Below the pieces are notes generated by a model that was not told the DNA's origin, did no database searches, and worked only from the letters and a program-made list of their open reading frames with translations. Shown here one piece after another: positions 51,868 to 60,673 of a stretch of 64,000 nucleotides of DNA; positions within the stretch are counted from its first letter, which is position 1, and each line of letters begins with the position of its first letter. Source of the stretch: Bradyrhizobium sp. Ec3.3 (lineage in GTDB: Bacteria > Pseudomonadota > Alphaproteobacteria > Rhizobiales > Xanthobacteraceae); contig NZ_AXAS01000042.1 of NCBI RefSeq assembly GCF_000472925.1, positions 25,340 through 89,339 on the forward strand, in the 5' to 3' direction. The position numbers and the translations under genes are program-made.

Positions 51868-53118
51868 TCAGTCCGTCCTCGACGCGATTTCACGAACAGC
51901 ATCGAGCAGGATGTTGGCGCCGGCGACAAGGTCGACGTCGTTGGTGAACTCTTTCGGATTGTGGCTAATTCCGCCGATGCTGGGAACAAAGATCATGGCA
52001 GCTGGAGCAATCCTTGCAATCATCTGGGCATCATGACCGGCCCCCGAGGTCATGCGCTTCGAGGCGAGCCCGCGATCTTTCGCCGCCTTTTCAATCAACT
52101 CCACGATTCCGGCGTCAAACTTCACCGGCTCAAAGCGAGCGAGGCGTTCGACCGAAACCCGCACATTTTCTTCCTGCGCGATGGCGTCGAGGAAAGTGGC
52201 AAGCGCCAGTTCCTCCGCCTTCAGGCGATCCTCGTCAGGATCGCGCAGGTCGATGGTGAAGGCCGCCCGCGACGGAATGACGTTGATCGCGTTCGGCTCA
52301 AAACTCATGCGACCAACTGTGGCAACGGTTGGCGTGTTGGACGCCTTCGCGCGATCGCGCAGGAAAGCTATCACCCGGGCCGCTGCATACCCAGCGTCCC
52401 GGCGCATTGAGATCGGCGTGGTACCCGCGTGATTGGCATCCCCTTCGATTGTCACCTTCTGCCAGGAGATGCCCTGCAGATTCTCCACTGCGCCAACTGG
52501 TGTGTTTTCGCGCTCAAGAACCGGCCCTTGCTCGATGTGGAGCTCGATATAAGCATGCGGCTTCAGGAAGCCCGGTTCCTCGGAACCCGCATAGCCAATA
52601 CGCTTGAGCTCGTCACCGAGCACGGTGCCATCGGTCCCGATCGTGGCGAGCGCCTCGTCCGTTCCCAGGCCGCCGGCATAGACCAAAGAGCCCATCATGT
52701 CCGGTGCGTAGCGGACGCCCTCCTCGTTGGTGAAAGCCGCGACGGCAATCGGCCGAGCCGGAATAAAACCTTCCGATTTCAACGTTTCGATAACTTCCAG
52801 CCCCGACAGCACACCATAGCACCCGTCATAGATACCGGCATCGATAACGGTGTCGATGTGCGATCCGAGGAGAAGTGGCTCTTTCCCCTTCGCGCCCTCG
52901 GGCGCCCAGATACCGAAGATATTGCCGATCCTGTCAACGACGACGTCCAGGTCAGCATCTTTCAGCCAGGATACGAAACGGTCACGCCCTTGCTTTTCGG
53001 AGTCGGACGCGGCGAGCCTGACAAGTCTGCTCGTATCATCACGTCCAATTCGGCCAAGCTCTCGGATACGGCCAATAAGACGATCCGAATTTATCGAGTG
53101 GTTTCCGAGCACGATCAC
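51868..53118 (-). CDS. Zn-dependent N-carbamoyl-amino-acid hydrolase (M20 hydantoinase/carbamoylase family)
   Basis: A 416-residue amidase of the AmaB/HyuC/allantoate-amidohydrolase group. Metal ligands are visible in LGSHIDTVIDAG, TNEEGVRY and IELHIEQGPVLE; the dimer domain (DANHAGTTPISMRRDAG) and the last His (GISHNPKEF) are present. It removes a carbamoyl group (or ureido carbon) from amino acids, giving CO2 and ammonia. GTG start 53118 follows GGAGG. It lies downstream of diaminopropionate lyase and another M20 hydrolase on the same strand, separated from them by a 0.6 kb inserted element. A C-terminal fragment of a paralogue lies at 26628. Confidence 0.9.
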   Translation of the reverse strand: MIVLGNHSINSDRLIGRIRELGRIGRDDTSRLVRLAASDSEKQGRDRFVSWLKDADLDVVVDRIGNIFGIWAPEGAKGKEPLLLGSHIDTVIDAGIYDGCYGVLSGLEVIETLKSEGFIPARPIAVAAFTNEEGVRYAPDMMGSLVYAGGLGTDEALATIGTDGTVLGDELKRIGYAGSEEPGFLKPHAYIELHIEQGPVLERENTPVGAVENLQGISWQKVTIEGDANHAGTTPISMRRDAGYAAARVIAFLRDRAKASNTPTVATVGRMSFEPNAINVIPSRAAFTIDLRDPDEDRLKAEELALATFLDAIAQEENVRVSVERLARFEPVKFDAGIVELIEKAAKDRGLASKRMTSGAGHDAQMIARIAPAAMIFVPSIGGISHNPKEFTNDVDLVAGANILLDAVREIASRTD

Positions 53119-53207
53119 ACAACCTCCACGAGATTAGAACGTTCACATAAAGCGACTGAGGAATTGCCGCGCTCGGTCGCTCTCCGGGATGCTTTGCGAC
53201 GCAAGTT

Positions 53208-53809
53208 CTAGGGCGTGTACTCATCAGGGTGCGTTTGATGTCTGCTTGCCCTGAAACAGCCCAGCCAACGCGGGTATCGCCGGAGGTCCAAAGTCGGCCA
53301 AACCGCGCCGATCACCTCGGAGATACGGCTCAAGGATCAAGAGCACCATCCGCTCCCGGGGCCCCTCTCATTGACGCTCGAAGTCGAACGACGATTTCGC
53401 CTGTTCGCTTACCGACATTGACGATGGCATCGAGAGCCTGCCGGACTTGTTCCAGATCTGGCGGTTGAGCACTCAGCCAGTTTAACCCGGCCTGTGCATT
53501 CATCTCCGTCGCAGTGAGCACATTAACGATGGCACTATAGGTGCGCACAGATTCCGCCGATTGGACCCCGTTTGCAGCCGTGCCAATCGCATCGAGTATG
53601 GAGTCGGGTTGGGACCGGATGACACGGCCGTTGTCGGTCTTGAAGACAGCGGCGTCCATGTGCTCCGCGACGAAATGTTGAAGCTCTGGTTGGACCGACC
53701 GGCCCTTGCCGGCCACGATGGACCGACTCGGCATCGACTTGCTGGACATAGCGCGCGCCTCCGTGGGCATATGATCAGACAACTGCGTCTCTATGAGTAC
53801 ACGCCCTAG
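53208..53809. mobile_element. 0.6 kb element with 17-bp perfect inverted ends
   Basis: CTAGGGCGTGTACTCAT (53208-53224) and its exact complement (53793-53809) bound ~600 bases. The outer CTAG on each side may be a target duplication, or part of the ends. The right end overlaps the stop codon of the M20 gene. No intact transposase is inside; instead it holds a histidine-kinase fragment. It looks like a non-autonomous (MITE-like) or internally deleted IS of the kind that targets CTAG. Confidence 0.7.
53330..53782 (-). pseudogene. Sensor histidine kinase fragment inside the 0.6 kb element
   Basis: An open frame of 150 residues. Its C-terminal part (NAQAGLNWLSAQPPDLEQVRQALDAIVNVGKRTGEIVVRLRA) resembles the dimerisation helices of PAS/HWE-like rhizobial sensor kinases, which read N-A-x-A-x-L-R-W-L..PPDLEEVR. 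The H-box His is not evident and the ATPase domain is absent. The N-terminal ~60 residues are unrecognised. Probably a captured, non-functional fragment. Confidence 0.55.
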
Positions 53810-54965
53810 CTGGAGGGCAATCGGCGCCGCACGATCGCGGCATGAAAGCCTGTTCCGCCCAAAAGGGCGCCATCGTTGAAATCATAGGTCGGGTTGTGCA
53901 ATGGTGCGCTGGCTTCACCGTTGCCTACGAAAGCGAAGCAGCCCGGCACATGCTTGAGGAATTGCGCGAAATCCTCAGAGGCCGTGATTGGCGCGTCGGC
54001 GGCAATGGTCGCGTCTTCACCGAACACTGAGGCCGCAGCAATCAAACACTCATGGGCAAATGCTCATCATTGGTCAGCGGCACAAATTCTCGCCTGTAGT
54101 CGACCTCCACGGAGACATTGTGCGCGAGCGCCGTACCTTCAGCGATGATCCGCATCTGCTTCTCGATGCTGGCGCTAACCTCGGGCCTGAAGCTGCGCGC
54201 ATCTCCGAGAATGCGAGCAAGACCCGGCAGAGCGTTGCGTGTGCCATCGCTGATCAGCTCCGTCACCGACACCACTGCCACGTCCGTCGGATCAATCCGC
54301 CGGGACACAATGGTCTGGAGATTTGTCACCAGCGCACAAGCCGCGACGAGGGTCTCGTTGCCTGTGTGCGGCCGAGAGGCATGACCGCCGATGCCTCGCA
54401 GCGTGATCGCGAATATGTCTTCCGCCGACATTATCGCGCCGCTGCGCGTGCGGAATTCGCCAACGGGATTGCCGGGCATGTTGTGGAGGCCGTAAATTTC
54501 CTCGAATGGAAAGCGCTCCATCAGGCCGTCACGGAGCATGGCAAGCGCGCCTTGACCCCACTCCTCCGCAGGCTGAAACACAAAGCGCACGGTTCCGTCA
54601 AATCCCCCTTCTTCGGCCAAAAGCTTGGCTGCGCCGAGAAGCATCGAGGTATGGCCATCATGGCCACAAGCATGCATGACACCAGGATTGGTCGACTTGT
54701 AGGTTGCAGCGCCTTGCTCCGGGATACGCAACGCGTCCATATCGGCACGCAGCGCGATGGAGCGGTTACCGGTGCCCCGCTTCAGCGTCCCGACCACGCC
54801 GGTGCCACCGACGCCTTCGACGACCTCGTCCAACCCGAATTCACGCAGCTTGGCGGCCACGAATGCAGCCGTGCGTCGCTCTTCGAAACCAAATTCCGGA
54901 TGCTGGTGAAGATCGTGCCTCCACGCTGTCATCTCACGCTGCAACGCCGATAGCTCAACCATCAT
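53806..54965 (-). pseudogene. M20D amidohydrolase (hippurate-hydrolase type), frameshifted
   Basis: A gene of normal length (~386 codons) for HipO/AbgB-like M20D amidohydrolases, split by a one-base frameshift near 54050. Part 1 (54042-54965) has RHDLHQHPEFGFEE, RADMDALRIPE, HACGHDGHTSMLLGAA (metal ligands) and FQPAEEWGQG. Part 2 (53806-54045) has SEDFAQFLKHVPGCFAF and the end. Restoring one A after GATGA gives AFAHECLIAAASVFGED. It may be a real lesion or a sequencing error. GAGGAGG precedes the ATG, nine bases after dpaL. Confidence 0.85.
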
Positions 54966-54974
54966 CGCGCCTCC

Positions 54975-56171
54975 TCAGCAATTTCGCGCCGCGACCTCTG
55001 CAGGGGAAACGCCGACGAGCGCATGATAAAGCTTCGGATCGGTGGCACCTTCCGTGTTGATGAGGAAGACCCGTGCGTCTGACCCAAGATCGGCCTGTTC
55101 GCGCAGCTCCTTGCTGGAGGCGACCTGAATCAACCCGGCCAATCCGGCGCCGCCGCTCTCACCGGAGACGATGGCTGGGTCGCCGGAAAGCGGAGAGGCA
55201 AGGCGCTTCATCACGGCGATCGCCTCATCGTCGTCAACCGTCATGAAAGCGTCGGCCGTTCGCGAGAGAATTCGCCATGCAACAAGCGAAGGTTCGTAGC
55301 ATTCGAGCATTGCCATGACGGTCGACTCACTGTCAGGTACCTTTATGGCGCGACCGACCCGGGCACTCTCAAACAGACACGCGGCTCGTGAGGGATCGAC
55401 GACGACGAAGAAGGGCCGCTTGTCTCCGAGAAGGATGGAGAGATGACCAGCGATCGCTGCGGCGATACCACCCACGCCAGCCTGAACGAAAACATGTGTA
55501 GGAAGCTCCGGCAGCTCCCGCAAGGCTTCGCTCAAAAGTGCGGTGTAGCCCTGCATAACGAACCCGGGGATTCGCTCATAGCCAGGCCAAGAGGTGTCGG
55601 ATACCGTTATCCAACCCTTCTCTTTCGCGACGCGGGAAGCACAGGCGACGGATTCGTCGTAGTTTCCGTTAACCCGGATGATCTCCGCACCAAAGCGCGC
55701 GATCGCCGCGATACGTTCGGCGCTGACGCCGGCATGGACAAATATCGCACACTTGGCGCCGACTAGCTGAGCGCCCTGTGCGACCGATCGCCCGTGGTTC
55801 CCGTCGGTCGCACAGGAGACGGTCATACGGCTCGCCACGGCCTTGACTTCGGATGTCTGCAGTTCACCGACGTCAACCTGCCGACCGAGTTGCCGCGACG
55901 CCTCTTCGAGGACGAGCCTGATCACTGCGTAAGAACCGCCTAGCGCTTTGAAGCTGCCAAGCCCGAGACGGTGCCCCTCATCCTTGATGTGGATCGCTGC
56001 TACGCCGAGTTCATGTGCAAGTGCCGGTAAAGCGACGAGTGGCGTCGGTGCGTGGCCATCGCGATACTTCAGAAACCGTTCCACTTCGCGCGCAGCCTCG
56101 ATGCCCAGTATCTCGGCATCTGCGTGGTCAAGCTGCGCCCCATGGTCGACGTGGCGATTGATATTGAACAT
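54975..56171 (-). CDS. dpaL: Diaminopropionate ammonia-lyase
   Basis: A 398-residue fold-type II PLP enzyme. The PLP-Lys is in GLGSFKALGGSYA, the phosphate loop is in SGESGGAGLAGL, and ATDGNHGRSVAQGA is the Asn-containing PLP-contact motif of DAPAL/YgeX. It converts 2,3-diaminopropionate to pyruvate and two ammonia. It is first gene of a minus-strand cluster with an M20D amidohydrolase and a carbamoylase, which would release diaminopropionate from an acyl or carbamoyl conjugate. Confidence 0.9.
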   Translation of the reverse strand: MFNINRHVDHGAQLDHADAEILGIEAAREVERFLKYRDGHAPTPLVALPALAHELGVAAIHIKDEGHRLGLGSFKALGGSYAVIRLVLEEASRQLGRQVDVGELQTSEVKAVASRMTVSCATDGNHGRSVAQGAQLVGAKCAIFVHAGVSAERIAAIARFGAEIIRVNGNYDESVACASRVAKEKGWITVSDTSWPGYERIPGFVMQGYTALLSEALRELPELPTHVFVQAGVGGIAAAIAGHLSILLGDKRPFFVVVDPSRAACLFESARVGRAIKVPDSESTVMAMLECYEPSLVAWRILSRTADAFMTVDDDEAIAVMKRLASPLSGDPAIVSGESGGAGLAGLIQVASSKELREQADLGSDARVFLINTEGATDPKLYHALVGVSPAEVAARNC

Positions 56172-56694
56172 CTCGACAAGCTCTATCTAGTTGACCCCAC
56201 TATTCGAATTGAATGATGTTGCATATGCATTGGTCATTTTGCTCAATTTTTGGGTCTGGGTTGCAATCTTGCCTCTAAATGAGTGACTGGAACGAGCGAA
56301 ATTTCAATGAACGGCGAGGCGTTCGGGGATGGATGCCCCCCACAGGCCCCAATCGCATGGCCAGCCGTTCTGAATCCCCAAAAAAGGACCGGGGCACAAG
56401 CCCCGGCAAGTTTGGGAGACAATGTAGTGAAAAGGGGCGGAAAGCTGCCGAACTTTTTCACTGTTCCAAAAGAGCTTGACAATCGTCTATCGAAAGCCGT
56501 CGAGTCTTACCTGCCCCCCGACTTAGTATCAGGCGCGTGCCGCAGTGCCTCTCAAGTCCACCCGAAGCACTACCGAGCGAACTGAGTGCTCTCGTAGGCA
56601 GTCGTGCCGCTCTTCAATCCGCCAACCCTGAGAGCGATGCCAGATTGCCACCGTCGTAGATCTTCGTAAGCAATTAGGCTTCTCGCGAGGTATG
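56172..56694. other. ~520 bp intergenic region
   Basis: No gene is supported. It contains the second copy of the hairpin repeat (56378-56418) and an AT-rich block (56195-56260) that probably holds the dpaL promoter. Confidence 0.55.
56378..56418. repeat. Dispersed hairpin repeat, copy 2
   Basis: Partner of 19868-19909: CCAAAAAAGGACCGGGGC, ACAA loop, GCCCCGGCAAGTTTGGGAG. Two substitutions relative to copy 1. It lies between two gene clusters, upstream of dpaL and downstream of the enoyl-CoA hydratase gene. Confidence 0.8.
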
Positions 56695-57471
56695 CTAACG
56701 CCCCTTCCAATTCGGCTTTCGTTTCTCTGCGAAGGCCTGCGGACCTTCTACCGCATCGGCGGACGCAAGCATCGCCTTCATGGCCGGGTATTCCCATTCC
56801 TCCGAAATTCCCTCGGAAATGGAGCGTGACAGCCCTCGGAGAACCGCTTCCTTGGTGGCCCGCACCGACATTGGGCTACAGGCCAGGATCTCGCTGGCCC
56901 AGCGTCTTGCCGCCTCCAGAACATCGCCGCTCACCACTTCATTGACGAGACCCAGCGAGAACGCTTCCTCAGCCTTAACCCGGCGCCCTGTCAGCATCAT
57001 GCCCATCGCTCGCGTCAGGCCGATCTCACGAGGTAGCCGCTGAATTCCCCCGGCCAGCGCGGCCAGGCCGACTCGCGGCTCCGGCAGGGCGAACACGGCG
57101 TTCTCTGAGGCGACCACGATGTCGCAGGCAAGCGCGATCTCAAATCCGCCCCCCATCGCGATTCCGTTGACCGCTGCGATCACCGGCTTGGCCAGGTCAA
57201 AGCGCTTCGTCAGACCACCGAAACCCTTGGGTGGGGTGGCAAGTCCCCCGCCAGCGGCTTGCTGTTTGAGATCATGCCCTGCGCAGAAGGCCTTCGGCCC
57301 GGCTCCCGTGATGATTGCGACCCACTGCTCGTCGTCGGCGGCAAATTTGTCGAAGACGTCTTCAAGTTCGGCGTGGCAAACGGCGTTCAAGGCGTTATGC
57401 GCCTCGGGCCTATCGATCGTGACGATTGTGCACCGGCCCTCACGAGCTACGTTGACATGTTGGTACGTCAT
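56695..57471 (-). CDS. Enoyl-CoA hydratase/isomerase family protein
   Basis: A 258-residue crotonase. The oxyanion-hole motifs FCAGHDLKQ and GIAMGGGFEIALACD are present, and both Glu positions of classical hydratases are kept (GGGFE and LPEPRVGL). It hydrates a 2-enoyl-CoA. Start 57471 (MTYQHVNVAREGR) is the normal family N-terminus. It is last gene of the run beginning at livF. Confidence 0.92.
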   Translation of the reverse strand: MTYQHVNVAREGRCTIVTIDRPEAHNALNAVCHAELEDVFDKFAADDEQWVAIITGAGPKAFCAGHDLKQQAAGGGLATPPKGFGGLTKRFDLAKPVIAAVNGIAMGGGFEIALACDIVVASENAVFALPEPRVGLAALAGGIQRLPREIGLTRAMGMMLTGRRVKAEEAFSLGLVNEVVSGDVLEAARRWASEILACSPMSVRATKEAVLRGLSRSISEGISEEWEYPAMKAMLASADAVEGPQAFAEKRKPNWKGR

Positions 57472-57609
57472 TACGGCCTCGCCTTTCGAAGTGGAGTGTG
57501 CTGGATGGCAAGCGGGAGATGGACAGCTGATGTCCAGGACGATCGGTTTGCAGACAATCGAGGTTCGGCAAATTGGCTGTGAACGCAGAGTGTCTCGGCG
57601 CACTCGCGA

Positions 57610-58281
57610 TCAAAACCCCCTAGTAGTCGCGAATTCCGACAAGTCGGCACGATCCGCGCGCAGACTGTTGATAGGATGTGCTGGATCCTTGTAACCGAGA
57701 GCCATACCGCAAAAGAGCATCAGATGGGGAGGCAGGTCGATGAATTCCGCAACGGTCTTGTGCCATAGCGCCCAGGCTTCTTGCGGGCAGGTGCTCAACC
57801 CCTTCTCCAATGCGACCAACATGACGGATTGCATGTACATGCCGAGATCGGCCCATTGCCCAGGCTCCATCTGGCGATCGATGGCGAAAAACAGACCAAC
57901 GGGCGCACCGAAGAAGCTGAAGTTCTTTGCAAGCTGATTGAGACGCGCAGCTTTGTCTTCGCGCGGAATCCCGATCGTGCGATAGAGATCCTCGCCGTTC
58001 TTGAATCGCCGGCTTCTATATGGCTCCTTCAATTCCGGCGGATAGATATTGTATTCCGGCTGCTCACCTGCCGGATTGATCTTTATCCGCTCGGCCATCA
58101 GCGCCTTGAACCGCGCGAGTTCCTGGCCGCCTAGCGCCCAAACGTGCCACGGCTGTAGATTGCCCCCGGAAGGTGAGCGACTCGCCGCAACCAAAATATC
58201 TTGGACAATCTCACCGGGGACCGGGAAGTCCAGGAATGCCCGCACGGAGGTCCGCGAATTCAATGCGTCCGAAACTTTCAT
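57610..58281 (-). CDS. Nitroreductase-family protein
   Basis: A 223-residue FMN-dependent nitroreductase-fold protein: RTSVRAFLDFPVP at the N-terminus binds FMN phosphate, SPSGGNLQPWHVWAL follows, and the C-terminal CGMALGYKD completes the FMN site. It may reduce nitroaromatics, quinones or an enoate/aromatic intermediate; the substrate is unknown. It is co-directional with the neighbouring acyl-CoA enzymes, so a redox step in that pathway is likely. Confidence 0.9.
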   Translation of the reverse strand: MKVSDALNSRTSVRAFLDFPVPGEIVQDILVAASRSPSGGNLQPWHVWALGGQELARFKALMAERIKINPAGEQPEYNIYPPELKEPYRSRRFKNGEDLYRTIGIPREDKAARLNQLAKNFSFFGAPVGLFFAIDRQMEPGQWADLGMYMQSVMLVALEKGLSTCPQEAWALWHKTVAEFIDLPPHLMLFCGMALGYKDPAHPINSLRADRADLSEFATTRGF

Positions 58282-58305
58282 AAAGATTTTCTCCGAAGAC
58301 CGCTG

Positions 58306-59283
58306 TCATCCGATCCGGACGACCATCTTTCCTAAAGCTGAGCGTGTCGTCATCGCTTTGAACGCTTCGTGGAATTCCTCGAACGCAAAGACCCTTCCCA
58401 CCACAGGAGCAAGTGTCTTTTCGCTCAACCAAGTGAACAATTGGGCGATGACTAGATCTCGCACATCCGGCTCACGACGACCAATTTGCGCGAGGTCAAC
58501 ACCCAGCAGCGCGCCCCCCTTCAGAAGCGGTAGATTGAACCGCAGTGCCGGAATCGTCCCGGACGCAAAGCCGATCACCAGGTGTCGTCCGTTCCAGGCG
58601 ATCGAACGGAAGGCCTGCAAGCTCAGATCTCCGCCGATGGGATCATAGATCACGTCCGCCCCGTGACCGCCGGTGAGTTCTTTAAGTTCGTCGCGCCACC
58701 CTTCACGCGTGTAGTCTAAGCCCACATCTGCGCCATGACTGATCGCAAATTGTCGTTTCTCCTCAGTCGAAGCCGCCGCAATGACGCGGGCTCCCAGCAA
58801 CTTTCCAACCTGGACAGCAGCTATTCCAACCCCACCAGCGGCTCCCAAAACCAGAAGAGTCTCGCCTCTTTGTAGCTTTCCCCGAGCGCTGAGCGCGTAC
58901 AGCGCAGTCAGGTAATTGGCGAAGAACGAGGCGCCGACCTCCGGCTCTATGCCCTTCGGCGTGAAGAAAAGGTCCTCGGCTGGCACGCAAATATACTCGG
59001 CAAGGCCACCATTTCTGACCATCCCGATGACCGGCTTGCCGGGCGCGAAGCCCTTAACATCTTCCGCCGCCTCTTCGACGACGCCCGCAAACTCCGACCC
59101 CGGCGTAAACGGCAAGGGGTCCTTGGTCTGATACAAGCCCTGTACTTTCAAGCCGTCAACGAAACCGACGGCGGCTGCTTGAATTCGAACGCGGACCATT
59201 CCCGGTGCCAATTCAGGCTTGGCCACTTCCTTGATGACGATATTTTCGATGCGATCGTAATTTTCGACCAGGACTGCTTTCAT
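58306..59283 (-). CDS. NADPH:quinone oxidoreductase-like zinc-independent MDR protein
   Basis: A 325-residue medium-chain dehydrogenase/reductase of the quinone/enoyl reductase group. It has GROES-like N-domain, LVLGAAGGVGIAAVQVGKLLGA for NADPH, and DVIYDPIGGDLSLQAFR; structural and catalytic zinc Cys are absent. Start 59283 follows AGAGGATG. In an acyl-CoA cluster it could be a 2-enoyl or 2,4-dienoyl reductase. Confidence 0.9.
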   Translation of the reverse strand: MKAVLVENYDRIENIVIKEVAKPELAPGMVRVRIQAAAVGFVDGLKVQGLYQTKDPLPFTPGSEFAGVVEEAAEDVKGFAPGKPVIGMVRNGGLAEYICVPAEDLFFTPKGIEPEVGASFFANYLTALYALSARGKLQRGETLLVLGAAGGVGIAAVQVGKLLGARVIAAASTEEKRQFAISHGADVGLDYTREGWRDELKELTGGHGADVIYDPIGGDLSLQAFRSIAWNGRHLVIGFASGTIPALRFNLPLLKGGALLGVDLAQIGRREPDVRDLVIAQLFTWLSEKTLAPVVGRVFAFEEFHEAFKAMTTRSALGKMVVRIG

Positions 59284-59357
59284 GACATCCTCTTGAGCGG
59301 GGCGCCGACCTGGATTGGCCGTCGTGTTTGCGCGATTAAGTTCAGAGATCTCCAAAT

Positions 59358-60503
59358 CTAGAGGGCTCGAGAGATCACTTCCTTCATCATTTCACTGGTT
59401 CCACCGTAGATGCGCTGCACGCGTGCGTCGGCATACATCCGTGCAATAAGGTACTCGTTCATGAAGCCGTATCCGCCGTGCAGCTGCAAACACTCGTCGA
59501 TGACCTTACCCTGTTGCTCCGATGCCCAGAGTTTGGCCATCGAGGCCGTTGCAGCATCGAGCGTGCCGGAAACCAACGCCTCGACGCACTCATCAACAAA
59601 GCTGCGCGTAACCTTCGTGATCGTCGCCAACTCGGCCAATCTGTATTTTGTGTTTTGGAATTCGGCGATCGACTTTCCGAACGCCTTGCGCTCGCGGACA
59701 AAGGCAAGCGTGGCATCGAGAGCGCCCTCCATTGCCGCCACTGCCATGACGCCGATAATCGTGCGCTCATAGGGCAGGTCGGACATCAACTGATAGAAGC
59801 CGCGACCTTCCACTCCACCGAGCAGATTTGTGGCTGGCACGACGACCTCGTCGAAGAACAGTTCGGAAGTGTCCTGGGCCTTCAGTCCGAGCTTATCGAG
59901 CAAGCGGCCGACCCTAAAGCCGGGAGCTTTTGCCGTCTCGACCAGAATGATGGACATTCCGCTCGCTCGCTCGGCCGGATTGGTCTTCGCGACGACGAGC
60001 ACCAAGCCGGCAAGGAGACCGTTGGAAATGAAGGTCTTTGAGCCGTTGATCACATAGCTTTCACCGCGCTTTTCGGCCCGTGTCCGAATAGATTGGAGAT
60101 CTGAGCCGGCCCCCGGCTCAGTCATCGCAATGGCTCCGACGAGCTCTCCGCTCGCTAGGCGCGGCAGATATTCGCGCTTTTGCTCCTCGGTCCCGTGATT
60201 CAGCAGATAGTGGGCTACAATCGTGTGAACCGACGGGTTCATTCCCGTCAGGCCGCGGCGCGCCATGGCGTCGTAAAAGATCGCTTCGTGTCGGAAATCG
60301 CCTCCGCCGCCGCCATACTCGGTTGGGATGTCCGAACAGAGAAGCCCGAGCGCGCCGGCCTTAAGCCAGAGTTCGTGGCCGACATTTCCTCGCTCGCGGG
60401 CCTCTTCGTCTAACGGCGCCATTTCCCTGTCGACGAAGCGGGTGACCGTTTCGCGATACATCTCGAGGTCGGAATCGAGCCAGGAGGGTCGATAGTTGAT
60501 CAT
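59358..60503 (-). CDS. Acyl-CoA dehydrogenase
   Basis: A 381-residue FAD-dependent acyl-CoA dehydrogenase. GAIAMTEPGAGSDLQSIRT and FISNGLLAGLVLV are FAD/substrate motifs; the C-terminus has LQLHGGYGFMNEY and QRIYGGTSEMMKE. At the MCAD catalytic position the residue is Gly (YGGT), while DLPYERTIIG supplies a Glu as in LCAD and isovaleryl-CoA dehydrogenase. A long-chain or branched substrate is therefore plausible. It is followed by the quinone oxidoreductase gene after 74 bases. Confidence 0.93.
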   Translation of the reverse strand: MINYRPSWLDSDLEMYRETVTRFVDREMAPLDEEARERGNVGHELWLKAGALGLLCSDIPTEYGGGGGDFRHEAIFYDAMARRGLTGMNPSVHTIVAHYLLNHGTEEQKREYLPRLASGELVGAIAMTEPGAGSDLQSIRTRAEKRGESYVINGSKTFISNGLLAGLVLVVAKTNPAERASGMSIILVETAKAPGFRVGRLLDKLGLKAQDTSELFFDEVVVPATNLLGGVEGRGFYQLMSDLPYERTIIGVMAVAAMEGALDATLAFVRERKAFGKSIAEFQNTKYRLAELATITKVTRSFVDECVEALVSGTLDAATASMAKLWASEQQGKVIDECLQLHGGYGFMNEYLIARMYADARVQRIYGGTSEMMKEVISRAL

Positions 60504-60673
60504 GCGCCTTACTCGTCGTTGCTACGAAAGCAACAATCGCTTTCGCTTCTAGCTGGGTTCCGCATTATTCATCCGAACGTAGTCGATCGAACGCGCCGCG
60601 CAGGACTGTCGACAAAGCCTCAAATTCATATGGTCTGTCGAAGGCATGCGCGGCGGTTCTCTGCTTGAGGTAT

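Noticed and set aside
53330..53782. Functional sensor kinase
   Set aside because: No evident H-box histidine, no ATPase domain, and enclosed by IS-like ends; treated as a captured fragment.
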